A stretch of 64,000 nucleotides of DNA, from the NCBI GenBank assembly GCA_013176395.1, contig JABMLP010000008.1, positions 1,178,001 through 1,242,000 on the forward strand, written 5' to 3'. Shown here in pieces: positions 12,088 through 23,588 of this stretch. How positions within the stretch are numbered: the first letter of the stretch is position 1; each line of letters starts with the position of its first letter. This stretch comes from Venturia oleaginea (Eukaryota > Ascomycota > Dothideomycetes > Venturiales > Venturiaceae). A program made the translations under genes and the position numbers. The notes under the pieces were generated by a model. The model saw only the letters and a program-made list of their open reading frames with translations. It was not told the DNA's origin and made no database searches.

Positions 12088-15000
12088 CTACTCCGTCTCT
12101 CGGCTGAATCGCTTGGTAGCATCTACGAAGGCAATTGTCGCTCGTACTGCTGCTACATCTGGCGTCCATTTTGGACCATCGATCATCTCTCCTCTTCTGT
12201 TTGTGAGTGTTGAGCGGCCTCCTAGTAGATAGGAGACGTCACTCCTTGGCTCGGTTGCTTCTCGCAAGAGCCGTCGTTGCTTGCTCCATCGTTTGCAATC
12301 GAGTAGGAAATGCTGCACGCTTTCCACAACCCCGCATTCTTCGCACAATGGTGATTCCGCCGCTCCAATTCGGTTCAGGTACTTATTCAGCCGACAGTGT
12401 GACGTCCGCAATTGAGCTAGTATTTGAGCCTCTGTTTTAGATAGCTGATTGTAGATGGTGCGCGTGTGTTTTCCAGGGATAGCAGCATCAATGGATTTGG
12501 TAAATCTCCCTCCTCGCAGTAGTTTGTCGCTTGGTTGACAGCTCTTCTTTGCTTGCCTAATCAGTGCTGAACGTAGTCGTATCTCTGACGGCACTGCGCT
12601 CCCTGCTTTGGTACTTCTTTTGGCCATTTTGTCTGCTGCTTCTTTGCCCTTGATGCTAGAGTGTGCCGGGATCCATCGAAGAACCACGGTGATATCCTTT
12701 TGATGTAATCGCTGCGTGGCTGACAAGATGTCCTTGATGATATGCTGGCCTGACTGCTGTCTTGACTTGCGGATACTCTTTAGCGCACTCTGATTGTCCG
12801 TGAAGATGGTGAGTTTTCCTTCTAGCGGAACCATGGTCCACACTGCCAGTTGGATTAGAGCAGTACTAATTGCCTTCAGCTCTGTCGCGTATATATTGCC
12901 GTTTGCAAGCAATCCTGTTGTTGCGTATTGCTCGAGTGTAGTCCGGTTCTCATCTGGTAGAATGTACACCATACCCGTCCCCAGGATGTCATTTCTACCT
13001 GAGCCGTCAGTGTAGCAGTGGACTTCGTCTTCATCTTGTGTTGCGGTGGGTTTTGTACCTTCGTCGCGCTCTTCAATAATCACGCAAGGCCCTTCGATCC
13101 ACGGTGCTTTTGCAAATGGTGTGACTATCTCAATCTGGGACATATTGATTCCTGCAAACCTGTCTGCTAATAGGCCCAGTGACGAGCGAAGCTTAAATGA
13201 TTGATGCACTGCCTTAATACTGAACCTCAATGGGTGGCGCTCCGGTAATGTATTTAGCTTGACCCACAGGCCCATCCATTTCCCTGTCTGTCGTTGGTGG
13301 AAGGTCCCAATTGATGCCTCAGACTGCGCAATATCCAATGCTGTGGTTCGGAAGCATCCAACAATGGCTTGTGCCCCCCATCTTTGGTGTCGTTCAAGCA
13401 AGCGTGTATTCCTAGTGTTCAGCGCTGTTGCCCAGACTGATGATGCGTAGTCGACAACTGACGCCACTGTTGCCTCAAACAGCTGCCGTGCCTGCTTGGT
13501 ACGGAGGCCACTCAGTCTCTTCAGCCGGATCGCGGCATCGTGTCCCTTTGTGGCGGCTCTGGCAGCCTGTAGGTGGAACTTCAATTTCTGGTCGAGAATA
13601 ATGCCTAGAAGCTTGACGGAGGAGCCTGGCACCACCGAGCAGCCTCCAATTTGAATTGGCGTCGTTGACAGTCTTTCCGCGCTTGGTGTGAAGTGGATGA
13701 AGGCTGTCTTTTTGGGCTCAAATGTAGCCCCACTACGACGTTCCCACTGCTCCGCTTTTGGTATCACTGTCTCTTGAAGCACCCGAGTATTTTCCTCAGC
13801 ATTTGGCCCGGTGACCCAAACAGAGTAGTCATCCACGTACGCAATTGCGCCTTGGTGCCGGCTGATCTTTCTCTCTACCAGGTCAGCGTTGAAGAAGAGG
13901 TAGAGTATTGAGGATAGAGGTGAGCCTTGAGGCAGCCCTGGGGAATGCAAATCTACTTCCTCGCTGCTCTGCCCGTTCACTGTAATGCTTGCTCTCCTGC
14001 CTGAGCAGAAGTTCTCAATCCAACGAACAAGCTCCTCTGGAATACGTCGTCTTTGTAATCTGGCCAAGAGTACTTCTTTGTTGACCCCGTTGTACGCTCC
14101 TTTGACGTCAAACTGAGCAGGCTAAGGACTCGGCACCTTCTTCGCGCCTGTTTGATGCGGTCGGTGAGGAGCAGCAGTGCCTGTTCTGTGCTACGTTGCT
14201 TCCGAGCTCCAAAATGATTCTCTGGTAGGAGGCCGTGTTCTTCAGCTAGGTAGGAGATGCGGGTAGCGACCACAGCCTCCAGTGCTTTCCCTAGGGTTGC
14301 TAGCAAGGAGATTGGTCGATACGCGTTTGGCTGTGTATAGTCGTCTTTTGCTGGCTTTCGAAGTGGTAGGATTCGCGCGCATTTCCACTGCGCTGGGAGG
14401 ATGCCTTATGTCATAGACGCTTGAAACAATCTCGTTATCTCGTCTTGGAGGACTGGCCAGAGCTGTCTCCATACAACCGCGGGTAGGCCGTCTAGGCCTG
14501 GTGCTTTGTGTGCTTTCATGCCCATGATCGCTTCTTCGATTTCGTATTTTGTTAGTGCTGGTGATGGGAGTTGTGTTGCTCGCTGCTCTGCTGCTGGTTC
14601 TGGCTCGATCACCTCAGCCGCCGGGGGAAAGAAGGCTTGCAGCAGGATAGATCCAATCTCTTCTTTACTTTCGGTCGTGTTGTCAGAGTTTGGCCTCGCT
14701 AGTTCTGTAATCTTTGCAAAAGAGGAGGTACTCTCTGGGTCAAGATACTTAGCGGCCTTCCATACATTTTCAGCGTCGTCTAGAAATTCCTTCCAGTGAG
14801 TGTTTCTTTCCGATCGGATTGCTCGATGGTACGTGCTTTGAGCTTCTCTGGCTTCCGTTCGGAGCCGCTGCAGTGTTTGGTGTGTGAGAGCGTTCGTTTC
14901 GGTCGTCCACCGGCTCGCCTTAACTTCTCTGCATAGCTGTCTTCTGACGTGTGTGTATTCCTTGCGAAGGTTGGTCAGATATGGTGTCCACCATGGTTTT

Positions 15001-15986
15001 TGGTACGGCGACGGTTTTGCAAGAGGAACGTATTGCTCGATAACAGGGACTACCACTTCCATCAATCGTTGCAGCATATTGTCCACGTTTTCGTCTGCAT
15101 TCTCTTCAGGTGGGGCAACTGCTTGCCGCTGCTTTGCGTGTTCTACCTCCTGGCGGATGCGCTCCCAATCTGCATTTTTGTAAAGTCGTCTGGGTGTTGT
15201 GGTCTCCTCCACGCACGTCATAGCTAATGTCGCACTGATGGGCCGGTGGTCCGATCCGTGTTCGTTGACGTGGAATCCACACCGTACCAAGCTGTCGGTG
15301 AGAGCCGGTGAGGTGAGGAAGACGTCGATGGTACTGCTTACTTGCGCTCCGTAGAATGTGGCCTCTCCCCTGGGGACAAGATTAGAGAGCTGATATACCG
15401 CCATATACTCAACGATGGCGTCTGCTTCATCCTGTCGCCTTGTTTCTGCTACTTGCTCGCCTCCCCAGAGCTGGTCGTGTCGGTTGAAATCTCCGGTGAT
15501 GAGAAGTTCTGGCTCGTGTCCAAGCTCTTGAGCTGTATCTTTGATTGCATCTTCTAGTAACTGAAGCCGTTCTGTCACTGCGGTCTTGTCCCGCTCTCGG
15601 TGTGCTTCTCCTGCTGGCACGTACACTGAAGCTGTAAAGATGACTTCGCCTTGAGTTTTGATAAGGATTGCCGTGATGTCGGGAGACGCAATCGAGATCT
15701 GTTTGTAGTCGAGCGTTTTCCGGGCCCAGATCATCGATCGGATAGGCCATGTGTCGTCTCTAGAGCACGTTGGGAAAATCTGAATAAATTTGTTGTTTGT
15801 TGCTGGTGCCGCCATTACCTGCCCTGTCTGTGTTTTGAAGCAGTGTGGTTCTTGTATTAGCAACGCGTCGAAATCTCTGATAGATTCGTCATTAAGTAGA
15901 CTAGGTAGCGTCTCTCTCCTCTTCCCTGTGTTATATGAAATCACGTTGAAATGTCCTCTTGTTGTCGCACGAGTTGTATCTAACAT
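12088..15986 (-). pseudogene. LINE ORF2: endonuclease, reverse transcriptase, RNase H (one stop, one frameshift)
   Basis: From ATG 15986 the first about 230 residues form an exonuclease-endonuclease-phosphatase domain (NVISYNTGKR, LLIQEPH, ITGDFNRHD, SDHRPISATL), which nicks target DNA. The reverse transcriptase follows (HKAPGLDGLP, FDVKGAYNGV, GLPQGSPLSSILY and the AYVDD catalytic box). An RNase H domain has its acidic set visible (YTDGSGRN, ATELKA, FTDNQSA, AADKMAK). The C-terminus has a Cys-Cys-His-Cys motif (CEECGVVESVQHFLLDC). A TAA at 14406-14408 interrupts the RT just before GILPAQWK in the same frame. A one-base shift at about 14118 separates the preceding segment from FDVKGAYNGV, which opens the long frame 12088-14067. 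Repairing neither is required to recognise the protein; as read it is inactive. Confidence 0.92.
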
Positions 15987-17299
15987 AGATGGCGCGCTCG
16001 GGTCTGTTCCATCGCCTTCTTGTACTCAGGGCATCCTGTGTCCGTTGCTCGGTGAGCGTCTCCACAGTTGCTGCATTTGGGATGCTGCTCTACACAGTCC
16101 TGCGCTTCGTGCCCAATACACGCGCAGTTAGCACACGTCAGGTCATTGTTGCATCGTGTGCTCATATGTCCAAACTGTTGGCATTGGTAGCATCGTCTCG
16201 GTCTTGGTCGATACTCATACGGGCTGACCCGGGCCAACTCTCCTCCAATCTCGAGCTGTTTCAACGCTCTGTCAGCTTCTATCTTAGAGCTGAGGTATAC
16301 CAGGATGGAGCAATAGTTCTTGTATGGGTCAGGTTTGCTGAGCATAGAGATCTTTGTAATGGTGATGTTGTTCTCCTCGGATATATCCGCTTTCAGACTG
16401 CTTTTCAGCGTGATTCGATCTTCGTTCAGTATAGCCATTTTGTCCACGCGATCGACCTTAACAGGGTACCACTTCTCGCCTTGAACAGACGCGCCAGGGA
16501 AGAATTTGAGCCATTGCTCCTGGTTCTGCCGTATTACCTGCTCGTCCTCCTCTAACCTGAGGACAACTCGGACCAGTTTTGTTTCTCTGCCAATTTTCTC
16601 GATCCCTGCAATCTGTATGTCCTTTGTAGCTTGCCCTGCCGCAATGGCATCCTTTACTCTCTCTTTTATCTCGATAGGGTTTGTGAGGTCAATGTGTGTG
16701 TGAGCGCGTGCGAAGTTGAGAGTTAGGCCGGGTCTGCTGATCGATGAGGTGTTAGATGGAGTAAGTGAGTTCTTCCTAGCTACAGACGCGTACGACTGTG
16801 GTGGTGAGCTGATTAGTGAGTTTGCCCGCGATAGCTGAGCTTGTATCAAACAAATATCCTTTCTTAGCTGCTGGGTTTCCTGGGCAAGTTGCTCCCGGGG
16901 CTGCTTAGTTTCCTGAAGGAGTTGCTCTTTCATCTCCTTCATCTCATTCTGGAATGTTACGTCACGTTGTTGGAGAGTGTTTCGCAGGTCTTCGATAACC
17001 TTTCTGTTACTTGTTGCGTCGCCTTGAAGCTGTACCAGAATTTGGAGTATCTCTCTGACTGGTATCTCGCCGTTGTCTTCAGGTATTTGCGCTGCACGCT
17101 GTGATTTAGCCCTCGGTGCTTTGGCTACCTCAGTACGCTTCTGCTGGTTCAGGGAGCCGTCCATTATCGCTGCTGTCCTGCCTTTGCTTGCTATAGTTGA
17201 CTGTCGTAGCGTTGGGCCGGTTGGCTTTGCCATCGGAGGGGGCGTAGTTGGCGCGCTTCTTTCCTGCAACGGCGTAGTTGGTCCTTCTATTAGAGACAT
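15980..17299 (-). CDS. LINE ORF1, gag-like RNA-binding protein with CCHC zinc knuckles
   Basis: This 439-residue ORF starts at ATG 17299. Order of features: a Pro/Thr-rich N-terminus; a Glu/Gln-rich coiled coil around residues 85-150 (repeated QETKQ, QETQQ units), expected to trimerise the protein; a basic central domain (residues 200-350); and three cysteine-histidine knuckles near the C-terminus (CYQCQQFGHMSTRC, CANCACIGHEAQDC, CSNCGDAHRATDTGC). This matches ORF1 proteins of Tad1-clade fungal LINEs, which bind element RNA to form the retrotransposition particle. The ORF is intact and its stop overlaps the ORF2 start region, consistent with coupled translation of ORF2. Confidence 0.9.
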   Translation of the reverse strand: MSLIEGPTTPLQERSAPTTPPPMAKPTGPTLRQSTIASKGRTAAIMDGSLNQQKRTEVAKAPRAKSQRAAQIPEDNGEIPVREILQILVQLQGDATSNRKVIEDLRNTLQQRDVTFQNEMKEMKEQLLQETKQPREQLAQETQQLRKDICLIQAQLSRANSLISSPPQSYASVARKNSLTPSNTSSISRPGLTLNFARAHTHIDLTNPIEIKERVKDAIAAGQATKDIQIAGIEKIGRETKLVRVVLRLEEDEQVIRQNQEQWLKFFPGASVQGEKWYPVKVDRVDKMAILNEDRITLKSSLKADISEENNITITKISMLSKPDPYKNYCSILVYLSSKIEADRALKQLEIGGELARVSPYEYRPRPRRCYQCQQFGHMSTRCNNDLTCANCACIGHEAQDCVEQHPKCSNCGDAHRATDTGCPEYKKAMEQTRARHLC

Positions 17300-17448
17300 C
17301 TGGATCTCTTATTCTCAAGGCAATACCGAGTATCTTGAGTTTGATTAGTTAGGTTGGGTGCCTGTCGTGCGCGTTGTCGTTCTGGGGTTGCTGTGATGTG
17401 TTCGCCTTGGTTGATCGCCCTTTGTGTATCACTCCACCACCAACGCGA

Positions 17449-17538
17449 CTTCGAAGGAATCTACGCGTTATACGACGCAGAATTTCTAGTGCTTGCTAGT
17501 ACTGTCTATAATAACTAGTCACGTAGATTCCCTTCAAG
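17449..17538. repeat. Imperfect inverted repeat at the LINE 5' flank
   Basis: A 19-base arm at 17449-17467 pairs with 17520-17538, matching at 15 of 19 positions including a run of ten (GGAATCTACG). The loop is 52 bases. It lies about 150 bases upstream of ORF1, so it may belong to the element's 5' untranslated region or to the host target. Confidence 0.6.
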
Positions 17539-17540
17539 CA

Positions 17541-18038
17541 TAAGTTCCAGCGACGAAGGCCCGCGCAATTATGGGTGTGAAGATAGTTAGCCTCGGTAAA
17601 TTCCGAGGACCAAGACTTTACCAAGACTTTTATCTTCCCATGAATTCCACCTCACGAAAACAATAGTAACTCCCCCCATACACTACTGTACACATCCAAT
17701 CTTCAAACTCAACTTCACTCTCCTGACCTCCCCCAACTTTACACTGGCGTCCCCGGCGTTTGCCTGCGCTACCGACACTGGTTGCAATGATTCAATAACA
17801 TACGTGGATACTCATTTCCCGCCGCATCTACGAAGTCGGAGGCGAAGAGATCCCTTACACTTGTATCACCCGGGAGTCGATTGACGACTGTTAAGAGCGA
17901 GGATAGAATCTCGCTGCTTCACGAACAACCTTCTTACGTGATCGTTATACTCTGAAAACAAGTTAGATCAAGCTATTTCCAAGTCCAACAAGATTTTGAC
18001 TTCCGAGAGCTTGCAAATCAGAGCAAGATTGACAGAAG
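17541..18038. promoter_or_regulatory. Upstream region of the Na+/H+ antiporter gene
   Basis: About 500 bases lie between the LINE 5' end and the antiporter ATG. No ORF or defined box is recognised. The LINE has inserted close enough to occupy part of the ancestral promoter. Confidence 0.35.
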
Positions 18039-20014
18039 ATGCCTACTCTGGCTGTGGTCAGTTTCAACATAGTATGTGCTACTCTTGGTGGCTTCATTGC
18101 CGTCTACGGACTGGTATCCTATCTACTCAAAGAAAAGTACTACATGTCTGAAGCTTGTAAGCGTCCTGGCTGCTCGTTGCGACATATATCTGACATGGAA
18201 ATTCTAGTAATCTCCTTGATTGCTGGAGTCATCTTTTCGCCCCCTGCCACGAACCTCATCAGACCCCTCGAGTACGCACTTGGTGACGAAGAAACACTCG
18301 AGACCATAACCCTATACTTTGTACGATTGGTCCTGGGCGTCCAACTAGTCATAGCTGGAGTACAACTACCAAGTCGATATCTTCGCATAGAATGGAAGAG
18401 TCTCTCGTTACTTTTGGGTCCGGGCATGGTTGGTATGTGGATTTGCACAAGTCTACTGGTTTGGGCATTCGTCCCGCATATTACATTCATGTATGCCCTG
18501 GCTGTGGGAGCTTGTGTCACACCCACTGATCCTATTCTTTCCAACACAATCGTGAAGGGCAGGTTTGCAGACAAGAACATTCCGAAAGAGTTGCAAAAGA
18601 TTATCATTGCAGAATCTGGCACAAACGATGGGCTTGGATATCCCTTCCTCTTTCTTCCCTTGTATCTGATTAGATATACTTTGCAAGGGAATCACTCTGC
18701 TGGTACGGCCATGGGACTGTGGTTCTATGAGACTTGGATCTATCAGATAGTGCTGGGCGTGGCTTATGGCGCTGTAGTAGGATGGCTGGCAAAAGAGACC
18801 TTACATTGGGCTGAAGGGAAAGGCTATGTTGATCGGGAGAGCTTCTTGGTCTTTGCTGTAGCGTTGGCAGTAAGTCTTGCATATATGTCATGCTGTGGTA
18901 ATTCTGACACCCGCAATAGCTCTTCATCGTGGGCACAGCTGGCATGATAGGCAGCGACGACGTTCTTGCGTGCTTTATCGCTGGCAACACGTTCACCTGG
19001 GAGTATGCGTGTTCCCCCTATCAAGTAATGGACGTCGCTAAACTATTACTAGCGATTGGTTCCGGCAAGAGACCCTCGACGATTCGCTTCAACCCACCAT
19101 AGACATGCTTCTGAACGTCGCTATATTCATTTGGTTCGGCGCTGTCTGCCCATGGAACTTGTTCGCTCATAACAATGTAATCCCACTATGGCGTCTAGTC
19201 CTGCTTGGAATTACTGTGCTCCTATTTCGACGATTACCTGTCGTCATGGCTATGCACAAGCAAATACACCAGATCGAGCACCTCAGACACGCCGGGTTTG
19301 TTGGCTTCTTTGGTCCTATCGGTGTCTCTGCCATCTTCTATCTCTATGTTAGCTTGGAATATCTTCGAGCGAGTGTTACAGATCATGGTCACGAACGCGA
19401 GGATGCTATCAAACTAGGTGAGATCATGAATGTTGTAATTTGGTTCTTGGTTATTTGCTCTATCGTAAGTCCTCTGCATCATGTACTTCAATACATCTGC
19501 TAAAGAATCCCAGGTCGTGCATGGCCTCTCAATCCCGCTCGGGCATGTTGGTCTTTATATTCCTCGCACGCTATCGCAAGCCCTCTCCACGGAAAATAAC
19601 TCGAACTCGACCTTTCACGTCCAGAGCCCTGCCCACACTTCTACAAGCCACCTCCGTTTCCGTCCCGCAAGCGAAGCAGGAAAACCTGGTATCCCTGTTC
19701 CGAACGGTGTCTACAGAATTGGTCGTAGCTTGATCCCCGGGAATAGATCAGCAGATGGATCCGGGACAGGGAGTAGGAATATAAGCAAGCATGAGGCATC
19801 TGGGAGAGCTTCTTCAGCTGGCAATCGAGATGTGGAGATTGCTACTGGTGGTGTCAGCTCGGATGAGCCAAGGCCGAGTGATGAGGCCATTCCTTTACCG
19901 CCGTTGGATGGGGAAGCGACAACTTCCGGTAGAGTTGCTGGGCCAGCGGGGAGGACCATCAGGTTTCCTGATGAGACGCACCACAAAATTGGGCCTGCGG
20001 AGAAGCTGTACTGA
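18039..20014 (+). CDS. nha1: Plasma-membrane Na+(K+)/H+ antiporter, NHA1/SOD2 type
   Basis: This is a cation/proton antiporter of the CPA1/NhaP-like fungal branch that expels Na+, Li+ and K+ in exchange for protons, supporting salt tolerance and pH balance at the plasma membrane. Five exons (18039-18156, 18208-18869, 18920-19002, 19053-19464, 19514-20014) give 591 residues. The N-terminal about 430 residues form the transporter core with roughly twelve hydrophobic spans. Visible hallmarks are ALISLIAGVIFSPPA, the ion-binding segment ACVTPTDPILS (threonine-aspartate pair), AESGTNDGLGYPF (conserved asparagine-aspartate), and GSDDVLACFIAGNTFTWDDWF. The C-terminal hydrophilic tail is about 150 residues, shorter than yeast Nha1 (about 550) and more like short-tailed filamentous forms. 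A LINE ends about 500 bases upstream and may affect expression. Confidence 0.93.
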
Positions 20015-20908
20015 TGGAAGGCTGGTGATGGCAGGGAGGGAAATGTTCTCTGCCTAGGAGTATGTGATGTGTCGTGGTCGTCCCGATAAATAGATGGCGG
20101 CTGGCGGCACTCTGATGGTAGGAATAGTTGGGCTTTTCTCAAGACAAGGCCTGAAGGCCATGCACTGGGGACTTTGAGGTTGGCGAAGCATGAACATTGA
20201 CGTATGCTTCGAGCATAAAGTCTCTAGTCCAAGGTTCTTCACTGAATTGTATCGTTTGTGTGTGGGGGGCCCAGGATGGCGACAGGATTGGTGTGGTCTT
20301 TCATTCTTGATCTGGGCCTGTGGTGTTGTAGATTTCGATTCCCGGCTTGACAGCCTTCTCTTAGTAGTCTTGTCGAACGCTTTTCGTATGGACGATTTAG
20401 AAATGCTTAGGTTTTCATTAGTAGCATAGTGTCTTCATCAACTCAGTGCCCGTCGTGGTACACCTGAACTGAAATAAACACGCAATTCGAGATCGATATC
20501 GATCAATTTCTGGGAATCCTCTTCTTTGAGAGTGCCAGAAATTTATCGATATCGATCTCGAGTCTAGCAACTCTAGAGCTAGCGGTACCTTCAGTTTCAA
20601 GTCACTGGGAAGGGCACTGAACGAATAAAGCCACCGTGGTAAGGTAAGGTTAGCATGTCCCCGTCAGGCTGTTGTCTAAGAATGTGGCAGATCCGAAAGG
20701 GCAACTTTAAACGAGCGCTTTACTACATTCATCCATCCACAGTACCTCGAATCAAGAAACAACATCAACACCGCATTTTCGAATGTGTACCAACCATGGT
20801 CTTCATGTGCTCGATACATCGACAATAGAACTTTCCGTGGTGAGATATCCTTGATCAAAATCCATCGCGCCATCCAGCACACGGGATCACCACAAACATG
20901 CCCTCACA
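20015..20908. other. Intergenic region with a strong hairpin
   Basis: No gene is seen. The only structure is the 28-base inverted repeat at 20486-20562, entered separately. The final about 150 bases precede the GH85 gene. Confidence 0.5.
20486..20562. repeat. 28-bp near-perfect inverted repeat (hairpin or tiny MITE remnant)
   Basis: The arm 20486-20513 is the reverse complement of 20535-20562 at 26 of 28 positions, with a 21-base loop. The arms contain the palindromic core ATCGATATCGAT. A related single arm (TGCCAGAAAT followed by TCGATATCGATCTC) recurs at about 63841-63868, so it is probably a dispersed repeat and not just a local hairpin. Confidence 0.85.
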
Positions 20909-23140
20909 ATGACGGAAATCCTCAAGTCACTACTCCGCCCTCTGCGAAATTCCCTCCTCCCGAGCGCTCCTCTGGAAGCAGCTCAAACGCCTGGAGAACG
21001 AGAAATTGAACGAAATGTGGCGAGGATGAAGGGGTTTACGTATTTGAAGAGCATGGATGAAGTTATGAGGTGGGATGAAGATGAGGAAGATGCGATTCAA
21101 CGGGCTTCAATTCGTTTGGTTGGGCGGGCTCGATCTGTTCCTAGACGGGATGGGGAGGAGAGGCCAAAGGCAAGGGAAAGTGGAAAAGCGAAAACAATGA
21201 TAATCCATGATTTCGGGGAAGCCTATCACGAATATGAAGCTTCCTCTCAAATTACCGGAATTGACGAACCCCCTTTCGCACTTGATGGTGGGGAACTGCA
21301 GTTCTGCCAGTTTTTCATTTACTTCGCGCATTATCTTGTTTCGTGTCCGCCGCCGAGCTGGGTGAATTGGTGTCATTGTAACGGAGTTAGTTGTCTGGGT
21401 ACATTTATTGTTGAGCCGCAGACGAATAAGGAGGAGATGGGGAGGATTTTTGAGAGAGATGAAGAGGGGGGATTTGTCACTGCAAGGGTGCTGGGAGGGA
21501 TGGCGAAGTGGGTTGGGTTCGAGGGGTGGATTGTTAATATTGAGGGGACGTTTGGGGAGAGTGAATGGGAGGTTGGATCAATGGTTGGGTTTCTTGAAGA
21601 GTTGAAAAGATATGGGGTTGTTGTTTGGTATGGGATCCTTCCAATTCACGAAATACTTGTATACTCATCTATACGCTTCTAGTCTCGTTCTAACTCTGCG
21701 TTGTATAGGTACGATGCCCTTACAACCACCAATAAAATCTCCCACCAAAACGCTCTTACGCCCCTCAACCTTCCCTTCTTCCAGGCCTCAACAGCTCTAC
21801 TTACAAATTATACGTGGACACCCTCCCTCATATCTTCCTCACTCGCTCTAGCGCACCAACATAACCTCAATCCTCAAAATCTCTTCTTCGGGATAGACAT
21901 CTGGGCCCAAAACCGTCCCCATTCATTCCTCCATCCCCGTCTCACCTGGCCGTTCTTCAACGGCGGCGGCACTAACACCGGATTCGCTGTAAAGAAATGT
22001 GCAGAGATGGGTGTTTCTGCTGGATTATTTGCCCCAGGATGGTGTTGGGAACATTTTTCTTCCACCTCAAATAGAAGGAAGATCGAGAAGAGTTTGTGGA
22101 GAGGTCTAGAGTTAGATGGGAGTGTGAAGTGTGATTGTAAACCCGGGTTTTGGGGTGGAGATGTACATCGGACTAGGGAGTATTTGGGGAATGGGGTTAT
22201 GCAATCTGCGGAGGAGAGTGTAGTAGGATGTGAAGACGGTTTTTGGACGGAGTATAATAGTTCTTTTGGCATTGTTTTAGACGGAGAAGAGGGAACGAGT
22301 GGTGGGAAGAAGATGGTATCGCAGTTAGGGGCACAGGGGATCATGCCCGTGCGAGCTGAAAATGGGAAGAGAGATATTTGGTGGAGTGTGGATGATGAGA
22401 GGCCAGGAATCTTGAGTATCATGGCTGCTGAGTCTGCAACCAAAGAGACTGGGCAGCGATACCTGAAGCTGTATAACCTTGGAGTCCGAATCGAGGAAGA
22501 TACGAGATTGGTGGTTCGATGTCACCGTCCTTACTCCTCACTTTATCTCTCGATAGCCTTCCTGCTCAAAGTCCACAGCTCTTCGGGAGAGAGTGAGGAG
22601 ATCATCCCAATTCCAACAGACGATCTGGACGACCTTCCCTTAAGCTACACGCTCTCTCCCATCTCAGGTCATGCCACAGTCACAGAAATCGGCATGATCA
22701 TGACAGGCCCGGTGAGTCGCGAGCAACAAGAGATTCTTCAACCCTTGTCACTCTCCATCGGTGCTCCCTCTTCTTTCCCAGCCACCTTGCCCGTCCATAT
22801 TGCCAACGTAGAACTCAAGATTCAAGGAATGGGTCAATGGAAACATGGACGTCTCACCTGGAGCCTCTCAAATCTTTCCGACAAAAAAAACAGCGACTAC
22901 TGGAGTAACAGGACAGGTCCAGTAGCTTACTACGAAATCAGAACTGATGGAGTGATGATTGGGAGAGCTTATGGGCCAGAATTTGTGCTTCCGGAAGTTG
23001 TTGTTGAGAAATGGAGGAGTTACGGCATAGTTGTGGAACTGAGTAGTGTGTTATTTGGTGGTGAGAGGATGGAAAGAGTAAGGGTTCGGTTGAGGGAGGA
23101 AGTGGAAGAGAGGATGAGAATGTCCTTGAGCAATGACTAA
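20909..23140 (+). CDS. Cytosolic endo-beta-N-acetylglucosaminidase, GH85 (ENGase)
   Basis: This enzyme cleaves the chitobiose core of N-glycans released from or attached to misfolded glycoproteins. Two exons (20909-21627, 21709-23140) give 716 residues; the intron is phased so that TG|G TAC restores WYDAL. GH85 landmarks appear in order: the HDFGEAYHEYEA substrate loop near residue 100, YFAHYLVSCPPPSWVNWCHCNGVSCLGTFIVE, and the catalytic asparagine-x-glutamate in GWIVNIEGTF (about residue 213). In GH85 the Asn orients the substrate acetamido group and the Glu is the acid/base. These are followed by RYDALTTTNKISHQNALT and LFFGIDIWAQN. The C-terminal half is a beta-sandwich-like region typical of the family. 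No signal peptide is seen, in line with a cytosolic ENGase. The length matches typical fungal homologues. Confidence 0.93.
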
Positions 23141-23588
23141 AATGGAGGTGTAGGATTATAGCAACTTATTCGACAGCCGCAGCACGCCGATCCTGTCTCT
23201 ATGCCCCTCCTGATTCACCACAAAGAGCGTATTACCACTAATCAAGGATTGATATTGCGAAAGTCTTTGAGATTCGATTTACAGATGTCTCAGGTTTATC
23301 GGTTCGATCGTGAGGTGGGATACTCTTTTTGAAATGCAATCTGGAGAATGTTGAAGTAGAAGGGGATGTCAATTGATGGCCCCATTGAGAAATCCACCCT
23401 CGTTTGAGCGATCCTCGTAGTGAGACGTGCAGTGTGAAATGTGAGGAGCGAGTGAAGCTCTGGTGACCCGGCAAAGTGTATAACTTCAGAACTGATTTTT
23501 GACAGCCATCGTTTCTCGCCCTGATTCTCCTTCCCTGACAACATCATCACCTTATCGCTGAACCCATCAAGTGTCTCTTCGACCAAGC
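23141..23588. other. Interval between GH85 and EDC4-like genes
   Basis: A 96-codon minus-strand frame (23296-23586) is open but is not recognised and starts in an unconvincing context. Otherwise this is terminator/promoter sequence for the flanking genes with no visible repeat. Confidence 0.35.

Larger units (their letters stand above)
11985..17540 (-). mobile_element. Tad1-like non-LTR retrotransposon (LINE), nearly complete
   Basis: Two consecutive minus-strand ORFs have the Tad/I-type LINE layout: a gag-like ORF1 with three CCHC knuckles, then an ORF2 with apurinic-type endonuclease, reverse transcriptase, RNase H and a C-terminal Cys/His motif. ORF1 ends TAG at 15980-15982 and the ORF2 ATG lies at 15984-15986, so the two sit in an ATGTTAG junction typical of termination-reinitiation. 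The 5' untranslated part probably runs to about 17.5 kb, where an imperfect inverted repeat lies. The 3' end is not marked by a poly(A) tail and is placed only approximately, near 11.99 kb. No target-site duplication could be identified by eye. The element has one nonsense codon and one frameshift, so it is not autonomous as read. Confidence 0.9.

Noticed and set aside
15990..16555. 188-codon plus frame opposite LINE ORF1
   Set aside because: Antisense shadow of ORF1 with no independent features.
22000..22450. 189-codon minus frame inside the GH85 gene
   Set aside because: Antisense shadow of a clearly conserved exon.
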